A stretch of DNA of 64,000 bases from NCBI GenBank assembly GCA_963756575.1, contig CAVWOM010000002.1, positions 1 through 64,000 of the forward strand, in the 5' to 3' direction. Position numbers and translations under genes: made by a program. How positions within the stretch are numbered: position 1 is the stretch's first letter; every line of letters starts with the position of its first letter. Under the pieces are notes generated by a model. The model saw nothing but the letters and a program-made list of their open reading frames with translations, ran no database searches and was not told the DNA's origin. This DNA comes from Palsa-504 sp963756575. Its GTDB lineage: Bacteria > Actinomycetota > Actinomycetes > Streptosporangiales > Streptosporangiaceae. Positions 36,279 through 47,406 of this stretch are shown here, piece after piece.

Positions 36279-37092
36279 CAGTGCCAGCCCGGGGGGGCGC
36301 CCCCCCGGGAACCCCCCGATCCTGGGGGGAAACCTTTCCTCCCAGACCCCCTCGGCCCCCCCGCGGGGGGTACTGGTTGCCGTCGCGCATGGCAGCAGGG
36401 ACCCGAGGGCCGCGGCTACCGTCGCCGAACTGGCGGCGGTGGCCCGGGAGCGCTCACCCGGCCTGGACCTCCGCACCGCCTTCCTGGGCCACGCCCCGCC
36501 GTCGCTGCCGCAGGTCCTGAGCACGATCGAACCAGACCGCCCGGTAACCGTGCTGCCGCTGCTGCTCACGGCGGCGTTCCACAGCAAGACCGACATCCCC
36601 CGCATGCTGGCGCGGACGCCGAGGCCGCGGGTCAGCTACGGCGCCACCCTGGGCCCGCACCCGCGCCTGCTCGACGCGCTCGACCGCCGCCTGGCCGAGG
36701 CGGACCCCGGTGCGTACGCGGACCCGGGCCGGACCGCGGTCGTCCTGGCCGCGGCCGGTTCCAGCGACCCCGAAGCGAACGCCACCATCGCCCGGCTGGC
36801 CGCGCGGTGGCAGGCCAGGACCGGCTGGTACGCGGTCCGCCCGGCCTACGCCTCGGCCGCCGGCCCCTCCCCCGCGACGGCGGTGGCCGGCCTGCTGCGG
36901 GAGGGGGCGCCGCGCGTCGCGGTGGCCACCTACCTGCTCGCCCCGGGCCTGTTCGCCGACCGGATCCGGCACGCGGCGCTGGCGGCCGGCGCGGCCGCCG
37001 TCTCCCCCGCCCTCGGGGCCTGCGCCGAGGTGGCGGACGTCCTGCTGGACCGGTTCACAGAAAACGGATCAACAAGGCGGACCGCAGCATAA
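36271..37092 (+). CDS. Sirohydrochlorin chelatase-like protein (CbiX/SirB)
   Basis: A 273-residue two-domain chelatase. Each half has a metal-site region: VAVAHGSRDPRAAATV with LLLTAAFHSKTDIPRML in the first, and VLAAAGSSDPEANATIARLA with ATYLLAPGLFADRI in the second. It would insert iron into sirohydrochlorin to make sirohaem for the sulfite reductase upstream. The first 33 residues are low-complexity and come entirely from a G/C palindromic element; the ATG overlaps cysH by 8 nt. Confidence 0.85.
   Translation: MHDSASPGGRPPGNPPILGGNLSSQTPSAPPRGVLVAVAHGSRDPRAAATVAELAAVARERSPGLDLRTAFLGHAPPSLPQVLSTIEPDRPVTVLPLLLTAAFHSKTDIPRMLARTPRPRVSYGATLGPHPRLLDALDRRLAEADPGAYADPGRTAVVLAAAGSSDPEANATIARLAARWQARTGWYAVRPAYASAAGPSPATAVAGLLREGAPRVAVATYLLAPGLFADRIRHAALAAGAAAVSPALGACAEVADVLLDRFTENGSTRRTAA
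36286..36370. repeat. GC palindromic repeat in the cysH-sirB junction (family copy B)
   Basis: The core 36286-36317 (agcccggggggg, cgcccccccggg, aacccccc) matches the valS copy apart from loop bases. It extends with a second set, cctggggggaaacc with cctcccagaccccc, then ccccccgcgggggg. The region is translated as the Pro/Gly/Ser leader of the chelatase. Confidence 0.65.
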
Positions 37093-37256
37093 CTCGGGTG
37101 CGGAAATCTGGGTAAAACCCGGATAACCCTCGGGATAGCCGAGGAACCCCGATCCGCTGGTCACGATCCGGTATCGTACGTCCCTCCGGGCATACGCTGA
37201 CCCGGTAGAGTCGGCCGCTGGTCGAACGCGACTTGATTGGCCGCCAAAGGGGGCGA

Positions 37257-39368
<2,112 letters not shown>

Positions 39369-39372
<4 letters not shown>

Positions 39373-39402
39373 CATCCTCCCTCGTCCGCAGCGAGGGATT
39401 CC
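39369..39402. repeat. IS200/IS605-like terminal hairpin motif (relic)
   Basis: ttgacatcctccctcg, a 7-nt loop and cgagggattcc: the pattern gacatcctccc-stem-gattcc is like the subterminal hairpin of IS200/IS605-family (OrfB/TnpB) elements. No transposase or TnpB frame is nearby. It begins at the glgX stop. A further gcgctcttctccggcctgaagg stretch (39467-39488) may belong to the same relic. Confidence 0.4.
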
Positions 39403-39512
39403 GGCCGGTGCCGGATCATGTGAACACACTATCGACTACCGCTGACGTTCCAGGGAGGTGAAGCGGCGCTCTTCTCCGGCCTGAAGGCCAGAGTCTCCAC
39501 GCCGCGACCCTA

Positions 39513-40244
39513 ATGAGCCTGCACCAGCTTTTCCCGGTCTCTGCGGACGAGCCCGACTTGCCCGCGCTGTATGCCTACCCGGAGGGCCGCTGGCTGCGGG
39601 CCAACATGGTGTCCAGCGTGGACGGCGCCGCCAGCCTCAAGGGCGCCTCGGCGGGCCTGTCCTCGGACACCGACCGGCGGCTGTTCGCGCTGCTGCGGAC
39701 GCTGTCCGACGTCATCGTGGTCGGCGCCGCGACGGCGCGGACCGAGCGCTACAAGCCGGCCAGGCTCCAGCCGGATTGGGCTGACCTGCGGTCGGGCCGC
39801 ACGCCGACCCCGCCCATCGCGGTCGTGACCCGGAGCCTCGACCTCGACCCGGACAGCCCGCTGATCACCGCGGCCCCGGCCGATGCCCGCACGATCGTCA
39901 TCACGACCTCACAGGCCCCGCCGGACATCCGGGCCGCCCTCGAGCCGCGCGCCGACGTGATCGTGGCGGGCGAGGACGGCGTCGATTTCGGGGCCGCGGT
40001 GGCCGCACTGGCCGAGCGCGGCCACCGCCGCCTGCTGGCCGAGGGCGGCCCGCACCTGCTCGCCGAGCTGCTCGGGGCCGGCCTGCTCGACGAGCTGTGC
40101 CTGACCACCGGCCCGCTGCTGGCGGGCCCGGGCGCCGGCCGGATCGTGGCCGGCGGCCCGGCCGGCGCGTCCCTGCCGCTCGACCTGGCCCACCTCCTGG
40201 CCGAGGACGGCTTCCTGTTCTGCCGCTACACCAGGAAAAACTAG
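39513..40244 (+). CDS. RibD C-terminal-domain reductase (pyrimidine reductase family)
   Basis: A 243-residue dihydrofolate-reductase-like protein of the RibD_C family. Blocks are RANMVSSVDGAASLKGASAG, DVIVVGAATARTERYKPARL, and C-terminal RRLLAEGGPHLLAELLGAGL with DELCLTTGPLLAG. The deaminase domain of bifunctional RibD is absent, so it would be a stand-alone NADPH-dependent reductase; actinobacteria carry several of unknown substrate. Riboflavin genes are not nearby. It converges on the response regulator, sharing CTAG at the stops. Confidence 0.82.
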   Translation: MSLHQLFPVSADEPDLPALYAYPEGRWLRANMVSSVDGAASLKGASAGLSSDTDRRLFALLRTLSDVIVVGAATARTERYKPARLQPDWADLRSGRTPTPPIAVVTRSLDLDPDSPLITAAPADARTIVITTSQAPPDIRAALEPRADVIVAGEDGVDFGAAVAALAERGHRRLLAEGGPHLLAELLGAGLLDELCLTTGPLLAGPGAGRIVAGGPAGASLPLDLAHLLAEDGFLFCRYTRKN

Positions 40245-40873
40245 GCCGGACGGGGCAGCAGGCCCCGCTCGAAGCCGGTGGCGACGGCGGCGGCCCGGTC
40301 GTTGACGCCGAGCTTGGCGTAGACATGCAGCACGTGGGTCTTGACCGTGGCCTCGCTGATGAACAGGCGAGCCGCTGCCTCGCGGTTGGAGCAGCCCTGC
40401 GCGATCAGCGCGAGAATGTCGAGCTCGCGCTGGCTCAGCGGTTCCCTGGCCGGCTGCCTGACCTGGCCGAGCAGCCGGGTCGCCACCGACGGCGAGAGCA
40501 CCGCCTCGCCCCGGGCGGCCGCCCGCACGCCACGCAGCAGCTCATCGGGCGGGGAGTCCTTCAGCAGGTAGCCGGTGGCGCCGGCCTCGATCGCGGGCAC
40601 CACGTCGGTGTCGGTGTCGAAGGTCGTGAGCACGAGCACCCGCGCCTCCACGCCCCGCTCGGCGAGCAGCCTGATCGCGCTCACCCCGTCGAGCACCGGC
40701 ATGCGCAGGTCCATCAGCACCACGTCGGGGCGGAGGGCGGCGGCCCGGTCAACCGCCTCACGGCCGTTGGCCGCCTCCCCCGCCACCTCGAACTCGCCGC
40801 TGGCCTCGAAGATGCCGCGCAGCCCATCGCGCACTACCGGATGGTCGTCGGCGATCAGCAGCCGGATGGTCAT
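40241..40873 (-). CDS. NarL/LuxR-type response regulator
   Basis: A 210-residue two-domain regulator. Receiver: acidic pair D9-D10, phospho-acceptor D55 in VVLMDLRMPV, and switch Thr in VLVLTTFDTD with the Lys in GYLLKDSPPD. The LuxR helix-turn-helix is QRELDILALIAQGCSNREAAARL then SEATVKTHVLHVYAKLGV. It overlaps the histidine kinase by 4 nt and is the last gene after an ABC exporter, so it probably controls that exporter. Confidence 0.95.
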   Translation of the reverse strand: MTIRLLIADDHPVVRDGLRGIFEASGEFEVAGEAANGREAVDRAAALRPDVVLMDLRMPVLDGVSAIRLLAERGVEARVLVLTTFDTDTDVVPAIEAGATGYLLKDSPPDELLRGVRAAARGEAVLSPSVATRLLGQVRQPAREPLSQRELDILALIAQGCSNREAAARLFISEATVKTHVLHVYAKLGVNDRAAAVATGFERGLLPRPA

Positions 40874-42177
40874 TCGCAGTCTCCCAGGGGTATCGCGGGC
40901 AGGCTGGCCGACACGGCCGTGCCCGCCCCGGGTTCTGATTCGATCTCCAGCTGCCCGGCCAGCCGGCTGACCCGCTGCCGCATCGAGATCAAGCCGAAGC
41001 CGCCCGCGGCGAGCGTCGGGCCAGCCGGCTGCCCGCTGGCCCTGCTTTCCCCGGCGGCGGCCAACGCGAACCCCGCGCCGTCGTCGCGCACGTCCAGGCT
41101 GACCACGTCCTCCATGTAGGACAGCGTGATCCCGGCCCGGGAGGCGCCGGCGTGCTTGGCCACGTTGGCCAGCGCCTCCTGGGCGACGCGCAGCAGCGTC
41201 ACCTCGACCTCCGGGTGCAGCAGGCGCGCCTGCCCGGTGGTCTCCATCTCGCCGGCCACCCCGCTGGTCGCCGACCAGCGGGCCACCTCCTCGGCCAGCG
41301 CCTCGGGAAGCCTGCTGTCCTCCAGCGCCTGCGGCCGCAGGGCCTGGACCGAGCGGCGGGCCTCAGCCAGGCTGTCGCGGGCCAGCCGCTTGGCGTTGTC
41401 GATCCGGCGCTCGCGTTCGGCGTCGTGGCTGGTCTGCTGGGCCGCCTCGAGCTGGGTGACGATCCCGGTCAGGCCCTGGGCCAGGGTGTCGTGAATCTCC
41501 CGGGCCATCCGCTGCCGCTCGTCCCCGGCCCCGGCCTCCCGGGCCTGGGTGAGCAGCTGGGCCTGCAGCCCGGTGTTCTCGGCGATCATCTCCTCCAGCC
41601 GGTGGTTAGCCTCGGCCAGCTCGGCGATCATGCCCTTGCGGGCCAGGTTGTGCTCCTCGGTCCGCAGGCCCAGCCTGATGAACACCCCGATGAGCCCGAC
41701 GTCCACGCCGGCCAGCAGCACCCAGATCGCCACCAGCGGGACGGTCGGCCGGTGGAATCCGCCCGACTGGGCCATGGCGAAGAAGACCGCCACGACCGCC
41801 GAGACGGCCCACCGCCAGGCTCCCTTCAAGAACCCGTGCGCGTGCAGGAAGCCGATCCAGGTGAAGAACGCGTACCAGGGGCTGCGGAGGGTGAGCAGCG
41901 CGATGAACACGACTTCGACGACCAGGTAGGACCGCATCAGCCGCTGGCTCTCGATCCAGGCCGGGTGCCAGATGATCGACCAGGTGTACCAGGCTCCGGC
42001 CGCCACGGCGATGCCGGCGGTGATGGCGAACGCGCCCGCCGTCGGCTTCTGCGAGAGCACGTAGGGGATGACGGGGACGGCGAGCAGGACGTAGGGCACC
42101 ACCCGCATCGCCGACTCGTACTGGCGCTCCACCAAATCGAGGCCGCTGTCCGGCCTGCTCACCGTCACCGTGCTCAC
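40870..42177 (-). CDS. Sensor histidine kinase (DesK/LiaS-type)
   Basis: A 435-residue kinase with about five to six N-terminal TM helices (residues 25-170) and almost no extracellular domain, suggesting sensing within the membrane or via the ABC exporter. A short coiled coil precedes the HisKA_3 domain with the phospho-His H229 in AREIHDTLAQGLTGI. The ATPase domain has EALANVAKHAG (N box) and VRDDGAGF (G1). GTG start, 6 bp after the permease stop. Confidence 0.93.
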   Translation of the reverse strand: MSTVTVSRPDSGLDLVERQYESAMRVVPYVLLAVPVIPYVLSQKPTAGAFAITAGIAVAAGAWYTWSIIWHPAWIESQRLMRSYLVVEVVFIALLTLRSPWYAFFTWIGFLHAHGFLKGAWRWAVSAVVAVFFAMAQSGGFHRPTVPLVAIWVLLAGVDVGLIGVFIRLGLRTEEHNLARKGMIAELAEANHRLEEMIAENTGLQAQLLTQAREAGAGDERQRMAREIHDTLAQGLTGIVTQLEAAQQTSHDAERERRIDNAKRLARDSLAEARRSVQALRPQALEDSRLPEALAEEVARWSATSGVAGEMETTGQARLLHPEVEVTLLRVAQEALANVAKHAGASRAGITLSYMEDVVSLDVRDDGAGFALAAAGESRASGQPAGPTLAAGGFGLISMRQRVSRLAGQLEIESEPGAGTAVSASLPAIPLGDCE

Positions 42178-42183
42178 CCGTCT

Positions 42184-42930
42184 CTACGCCTGCTGCCAGC
42201 GGAAGAACCGCGCCGCCAGCGCCCCCGCGATCACCACGTACGCCGCCATTATGCCCAGGTATTCAAGCCGCGGGTCCACGCCCATCCAGCTGTCCCGCAC
42301 GGCGTGCAGGGCCGCGCCGAGCGGGGTGAAGTTCCCGATCTGCCGCATCACCGGTGACATGTCCTCGGTCGGGAAGTAGACGCCGGCGAAGAACATGTTC
42401 GGGAAGAACAGCAGCCAGCCCAGGCCGGCCGCGCTCCGGGACGTCGGCGCGGCCGCCGCGACCAGCAGGCCGAGGGCGAACAGCGCGGCGATGCCGAGCA
42501 GGGCCGACAGGACGAACCAGCCGACCGCGGACGGCGCCGGCACGTGGTAGCCCAGCCGGGCTACCGCGATGACCAGGGCCACCGACACGATCGCCGCGGC
42601 CGCCCACACCATCAGGTCGGCCAGGAGCAGGGTCAGCGGCCGCACCGGCGTGACGCCCAGCCGGCGCAGGATGCCGCGCTCCCGGTACTGGCCGATGACC
42701 ATCGGCACCCCGGTCAGGCCGAGGATGGCCATCACGATCGCGACGCTGATGGACGCGATGTACTCGGTGCCGATCTGGCCGGACAGGCTCTTCTGCGGAT
42801 CGCCGAACCCGGGGATCAGCCCGAACCCGATGACCAGCGCTACCGGCAGCCCGAACACCCCGATGGCCGCGGCCTTCTCGCGCAGGAACAGCTTGGTCTC
42901 GACGAAGGCGAGCCTGCTGAAGCCGTTCAT
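42184..42930 (-). CDS. ABC-2 type transporter permease
   Basis: A 248-residue membrane subunit with about six TM segments. It has QYRERGILRRLGVTPVRPL, the cytoplasmic motif of DrrB-like permeases, and a late LFFPNMFFAGVYFPTEDMSP loop typical of ABC-2 exporters that act on drugs or lipid-targeting antibiotics. It lies between its ATPase (upstream) and the kinase gene on the same strand. Confidence 0.9.
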   Translation of the reverse strand: MNGFSRLAFVETKLFLREKAAAIGVFGLPVALVIGFGLIPGFGDPQKSLSGQIGTEYIASISVAIVMAILGLTGVPMVIGQYRERGILRRLGVTPVRPLTLLLADLMVWAAAAIVSVALVIAVARLGYHVPAPSAVGWFVLSALLGIAALFALGLLVAAAAPTSRSAAGLGWLLFFPNMFFAGVYFPTEDMSPVMRQIGNFTPLGAALHAVRDSWMGVDPRLEYLGIMAAYVVIAGALAARFFRWQQA

Positions 42931-42944
42931 TCCTGTTCTCTCCC

Positions 42945-43856
42945 TCAGGTTTCCATGGTGCGGCCGGTCAGCGCCACGTAGGCGCTGTCCAGGCTGCGTC
43001 CCTCGATCCGCAGGTCGGCCACCAGGACCTGCCTGCGGGCCAGTTCCGCGGTGACGGCGCTGGCGAAGTCGCCGGTGCCGGTGACGGTGACCCGCGCGTC
43101 ATGGCGGCTGACCGCCGTGACGCCAGGCAGCGCGGCCAGCGACTGCTCCTCCAGCGGCGCTATCGGCCGGAACCGCACCCGGTACTCGCCCCCGGCCCGG
43201 TCCACCAGCCCGGATGGCGTGTCCAGGGCCGCGATCCGCCCCCGTTCGAGGATCGCGACCCGGTCGCACAGTTCCTCCACCTCGTCCATGAAGTGGCTGA
43301 CCAGCACGACGGTGACACCCTGGTCCCGGACCGCGCTGATCAGGTCCCAGGTGGCCCGCCTGGCCCCGGGGTCCAGGCCCGAGGTCAGCTCGTCGAGGAA
43401 CACCACCTCGGGGTTCCCGACCAGGGCCAGCGCGATGAACAGGCGCTGCTTCTGGCCGCCGGAGAGCTTGGCGAAGGTGGTGGCCGCCTTCCCGGCCAGC
43501 CCCCAGCGCTCGAGCAGCTCACGCCAGTCGGCCGGGTCCGGGTAGAACGAGGCGTACAGCTCGAGTGCCTCCCGCACCTTCAGCTTCTCCTGCAACTGGG
43601 TTTCCTGGAGCTGCACGCCGATGCGCTGGTGCAGCCGGTGACCGTCGGTCCGCGGGTCGAGGCCGAGGATCCGGACGTCCCCGCCGTCCCGCCGCCGCAG
43701 CCCTTCCAGGCACTCGACCGCAGTGGTCTTGCCCGCGCCGTTCGGCCCCAGGATGCCGAAGATCTCGCCCTTCTCCACCTGGAAGGAGATGCCGTCCACG
43801 ACGGCCGTGCCGCCGTACCGCTTGGTGAGCCCCGTCACCTCGATGACCGCTGTCAT
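42945..43856 (-). CDS. ABC transporter ATP-binding protein
   Basis: A 303-residue exporter ATPase: Walker A GPNGAGKTTAVECLEG, signature LSGGQKQRLFIALAL, Walker B VVFLDELTSGLDP and H-loop VLVSHFMDE. A C-terminal domain of about 80 residues follows, as in DrrA-type ATPases. The start ATG before TAVIEVTGLTKRYGG is selected; the longer frame is noncoding in character. It is the first gene of the four-gene ABC/two-component operon. Confidence 0.92.
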   Translation of the reverse strand: MTAVIEVTGLTKRYGGTAVVDGISFQVEKGEIFGILGPNGAGKTTAVECLEGLRRRDGGDVRILGLDPRTDGHRLHQRIGVQLQETQLQEKLKVREALELYASFYPDPADWRELLERWGLAGKAATTFAKLSGGQKQRLFIALALVGNPEVVFLDELTSGLDPGARRATWDLISAVRDQGVTVVLVSHFMDEVEELCDRVAILERGRIAALDTPSGLVDRAGGEYRVRFRPIAPLEEQSLAALPGVTAVSRHDARVTVTGTGDFASAVTAELARRQVLVADLRIEGRSLDSAYVALTGRTMET

Positions 43857-44021
43857 CTCGCCCTCGCTTTCCTCAGGTCGCCCCGTCCCGGTAGCGCCAT
43901 AGCCAGCTTCGCCCAGGGCGCCCCCGCGGCGGATCGCCTGCGCGGCCATCTCTGGCCCGCCGGGCAGCCGCCCGCTGGCCGGCCATCCGGCGGCGCGGCA
44001 TCAACCGTTCGGCTGACCCCT

Positions 44022-44086
44022 ATTCCAAGCATGTGCTTGACATCCCGGCGCACGACGAGGCAACATTCCAAGCATGTCCTTGGAAT
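44022..44086 (+). promoter_or_regulatory. Promoter with paired operators for the HTH-MFS operon
   Basis: Two operators: attccaag-catgtg-cttgacat (44022-44043) and attccaag-catgtc-cttggaat (44065-44086, a perfect 8-bp inverted repeat). They are 43 bp apart. The first contains a consensus -35 (ttgaca, 44037-44042); 18 bp later caacat (44061-44066) serves as -10, putting the transcript start near the ATG at 44074. The second operator covers that ATG. This points to a leaderless, autorepressed message. Confidence 0.7.
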
Positions 44087-44700
44087 CTGGTTCGGGCGAA
44101 GGCCAGTCGCGGCAGCGGTGGCGCCTGCTTGACGACCCGGTGGCGATCCGGGCGCTGGCCCACCCGCTGCGGCACGACCTGATGTCGATCATCGGCCGGC
44201 TGGGCCGGGCCACCACCGCGGAGGCGGCGCGGGAACTGGGCATCAGCCACGGCCTGGCCTCGCACCACCTGCGGCAGCTGGCCAAGTACGGCTTCGTCGA
44301 GCAGGTGGCGGGCAAGGACCACCGGGAGCGCCCCTGGCGGCTGGTGGCGACCTCCTACACCTGGGGCCGGGCGCGCGACACGGCCGAGGGGTCGGGCGCG
44401 GTCGACGTACTGGAGCAGCTGACAGCCGAGCGGGCCGTCGAGGCGCTGCTCGACTGGCAGCAGCGGCGCGCGGGCTGGCCGGCCGCGTGGCAGGACCACG
44501 CCGGCCTGGGCGAGTCCACCGTCTGGCTCACCCCGGCCGAGTTCGCGGAGATCACCGAGGCCATGGACGCCTTGCTGAGGCGCTACGTCGACGAGCGTCC
44601 GCTCGACGACGTGGCCTCCCGGCCGGAGGGCTCCGTGCCGGTGACGTTCACGCTGTTCGCCATGCCGGACGGGCCGGCCGGGAAACCAGGGAAGGACTGA
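44074..44700 (+). CDS. ArsR-type helix-turn-helix regulator
   Basis: A 208-residue regulator with an N-terminal winged helix: DPVAIRALAHPLRHDLMSII, then RATTAEAARELGISHGLASHHLRQL and a wing with DHRERPWRLVATSY. The C-terminal half (about 110 residues) resembles ligand or dimer regions of YfiR/SdpR-like regulators and has no Cys metal site. It lies two bases before the MFS exporter and likely represses both through the operators overlapping its own start codon. Confidence 0.85.
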   Translation: MSLESGSGEGQSRQRWRLLDDPVAIRALAHPLRHDLMSIIGRLGRATTAEAARELGISHGLASHHLRQLAKYGFVEQVAGKDHRERPWRLVATSYTWGRARDTAEGSGAVDVLEQLTAERAVEALLDWQQRRAGWPAAWQDHAGLGESTVWLTPAEFAEITEAMDALLRRYVDERPLDDVASRPEGSVPVTFTLFAMPDGPAGKPGKD

Positions 44701-44701
44701 C

Positions 44702-45986
44702 ATGCGGGCGACATGGCGAATGCTGGCCGGCCGGCGCGACCTGAGGCTGGTGCTCTCGGCCGGGATCATCTCCATGACCGGGGACTGGATCTTGACGATC
44801 GGGCTGATCTACCGGGTCTACGCGGTCACCGGCTCCACGGTGGCGTCCGCCCTGACGATGGCCTCCGCGTTCGCGCCGCAGGTGATCCTGGGCGCGGTCG
44901 CCGGGGTGTTCGCCGACCGCTGGGACCGCAAGCGCACGATGATCACCGCCAACCTGCTGCTCGCGGCGGGCCTGCTGCCGCTGCTCCTGGTCGGCGGGGC
45001 GGGGCGGGTCTGGATCGTCTTCGCGGTGATGTTCTGGGAAGGCTGCGTCCAGCAGTTCTTCTCCCCCGCCGAGCAGGCCATGGTGCCCCGGCTGGTGCCC
45101 GAGGGCGAGCTCCTCGCCGCCAACGCGGTGAACGGCCAGGTGGCCAACGTGTCCCGGCTGGCCAGGCTCGGCCGCCGGAGGGATCCTGGCCGCGGCCGGC
45201 GGAATCGTCGCGGTGACGCTGGCCGATGTGGCCAGCTTCCTCGCCTCGGCCGCGCTGCTCGCCATGGTCAAGACGAGCGGGCAGACGGCCGCAGCCAGCG
45301 ATGGGCCGGTGCGGGACCGGCTGGCCCGGGTCCGGGCCGAGCTCGGCGACGGGCTCAGGCTGGCCGCGCGGAACCGGACGCTGCGCGCCGTGATGATCTT
45401 CGCCCTGGTCACCAGCGTGGGTGAAGGCATCATGGGCGCGCTGTTCACGCCCTTCGTCGAGCACGTGCTGCACGGGACCCCGCAGGAGCTCGGCCTGATC
45501 GTCGCCGCCCAGGCCGTCGGCGGCATCGCCGGCGGGATGGTCGCCGCGGCTTCGGGCCACCGGATCCGGGCGGCCCGCCTGCTGGGTCTCGGCGCGATCG
45601 GTTTCGGCCTGGTGGACCTGGCCATCTTCCTCTACCCGCTCGGGTACGTGGCCGCCTGGCCCGCCGTCGTGGGGATGATCATCGTGGGGCTGCCCGGGGC
45701 GCTGACCCTGGCCGGGCTGATCACGCTGTTCCAGAGCAGCAGCGAGGACTCCTACCGCGGCCGGGTGTTCGGCGCCGTCAGCGCCCTGGAGGGCGTCAGC
45801 GTCCTGGCCGGCACCATGGGCGCGGGCTACCTGAGCAAGTTCGCGGGCATCGTGCCGGTGCTGGCCATCCAGGGCGGCGGCTATGTCGTGGCCGGCCTGG
45901 TCATGCTGGTGCACCTGCGCGACGGCGGCCGGGCGGACGGCGAGCCATCCAGGCCGGGGCCGCGAGCGCTCGCCACGGCAAGTTAG
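44702..45986 (+). CDS. MFS exporter (MDR type), one frameshift
   Basis: A twelve-TM major facilitator of the enterobactin exporter/macrolide-efflux-like group. The cytoplasmic motif A is GVFADRWDRKRTMITANL, and SPAEQAMVPRLVPEGELLAANAVNG is typical of this group. The frame breaks around 45168-45175: ctggccaggctcggccgcc should read ctggccggctcggccgcc, giving RLAGSAAGGIL. Removing one A yields 427 residues without any other stop. It follows the HTH gene by one base; drug export is inferred. Confidence 0.85.
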
Positions 45987-45996
45987 CCTAAGCTCC

Positions 45997-47400
45997 ATGC
46001 CGCTGCACACTCAGGTAGACGAGTCCAGCCAGGACGACCAGGTCGACGTCAACCCGGTCTACGTCCAGGAACTGCACTGCGAGATCCCGCGGTACCGGCT
46101 GCCCGACCACGGCACCCTGCCGCGCACCGCGCTGCAGATCGTCCGGGATGAGCTCATCCTCGACGGCAATGCCCGGCTCAACCTGGCCACGTTCGTCACC
46201 ACCTGGATGGAGCCCGAGGCCGAGCAGCTGATGGCGGAGACCGCCGCCAAGAACATGATCGACAAGGACGAGTACCCGCAGACCGCCGAGCTCGAGCGGC
46301 GCTGCGTGAACATCCTCAGCAACCTGTGGAACGCGCCCCGCGGGAGCGCCGCGACCGGCTGCTCCACCACCGGGTCGAGCGAGGCCTGCATGCTCGGCGG
46401 GATGGCGCTGCTGTGGCGGTGGCGGGCCCGGCGCAAGGCGGCCGGGCTCGAGGAGGCCCGGCCGAACCTGGTGATGGGCTCGAACGTGCAGGTGTGCTGG
46501 GAGAAGTTCTGCCGCTACTGGCAGGTCGAGCCGCGCTACGTGCCGATGGTGCCGGGCCGGCTGCACCTGGGCGCGGCCGAGGCCGCCGCCCAGTGCGACG
46601 AGAACACCATCGGCGTGGTCGCGATCATGGGTTCCACCATGGACGGCAGCTACGAGCCGGTGCTCGAGATCAGCCAGGCCCTGGACCAGCTGCAGGCCGA
46701 GCACGGCCACGACGTGCCGGTGCACGTGGACGGCGCGTCGGGCGGCTTCGTCGCTCCCTTCCTCCAGCCCGGCCTGGAGTGGGACTTCCGGGTGCCGCGG
46801 GTAGCCTCGATCAACGCCTCCGGCCACAAGTACGGCCTGGTGTACCCGGGGGTGGGCTGGATCTTGTGGCGGTCGCCGGACGCGCTCCCCGACGATCTCG
46901 TGTTCCGGGTCAACTACCTGGGCGGCGAGATGCCCACGTTCGCCCTCAACTTCTCCCGGCCCGGGGCGCAGGTCGCCGCCCAGTACTACAACTTCGTCCG
47001 GCTCGGCCACGGGGGCTACCGCCACGTGCAGCAGACCTGCCAGGACATCGCCCTGCACCTGTCCGGTGAGATCGCGAAGATGGGCCCGTTCGAGCTGCTC
47101 ACCGAGGGACGGGACCTGCCGGTGTTCGCGTTCAAGCTGCGCGACGAGATCACCGGCTACTCGGTGTTCGACCTGTCCGAGCGGCTGCGGATGCGCGGCT
47201 GGCAGGTGCCCGCTTATACCTTCCCGGCCGACCTGACCAGCACCGCGGTCATGCGGCTCGTGATCAGGAACGGCTTCAGCATGGACCTGGCCAACCTGCT
47301 GCTCGCCGATATGCGCAAGCACGTGAAGATCCTGGAGCACCACCCGCAGACGCAGCCGCCGCCGGAGATCCAGGCCAGGCGCCAGTCCTTCAAGCACTGA
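45997..47400 (+). CDS. gadB: Glutamate decarboxylase
   Basis: A 467-residue PLP-dependent decarboxylase that makes GABA from glutamate and helps acid tolerance. The PLP lysine is K278 in SINASGHKYGLVYPG; HVDGASGGFVAPF carries the Asp that pairs with the PLP ring, and TTGSSEACMLGGMAL binds phosphate. RYRLPDHGTLPRTALQIVRD at the N-terminus is family-typical. It starts 10 bp after the MFS gene. No GABA antiporter is next to it. Confidence 0.93.
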   Translation: MPLHTQVDESSQDDQVDVNPVYVQELHCEIPRYRLPDHGTLPRTALQIVRDELILDGNARLNLATFVTTWMEPEAEQLMAETAAKNMIDKDEYPQTAELERRCVNILSNLWNAPRGSAATGCSTTGSSEACMLGGMALLWRWRARRKAAGLEEARPNLVMGSNVQVCWEKFCRYWQVEPRYVPMVPGRLHLGAAEAAAQCDENTIGVVAIMGSTMDGSYEPVLEISQALDQLQAEHGHDVPVHVDGASGGFVAPFLQPGLEWDFRVPRVASINASGHKYGLVYPGVGWILWRSPDALPDDLVFRVNYLGGEMPTFALNFSRPGAQVAAQYYNFVRLGHGGYRHVQQTCQDIALHLSGEIAKMGPFELLTEGRDLPVFAFKLRDEITGYSVFDLSERLRMRGWQVPAYTFPADLTSTAVMRLVIRNGFSMDLANLLLADMRKHVKILEHHPQTQPPPEIQARRQSFKH

Positions 47401-47406
47401 GCGGAC

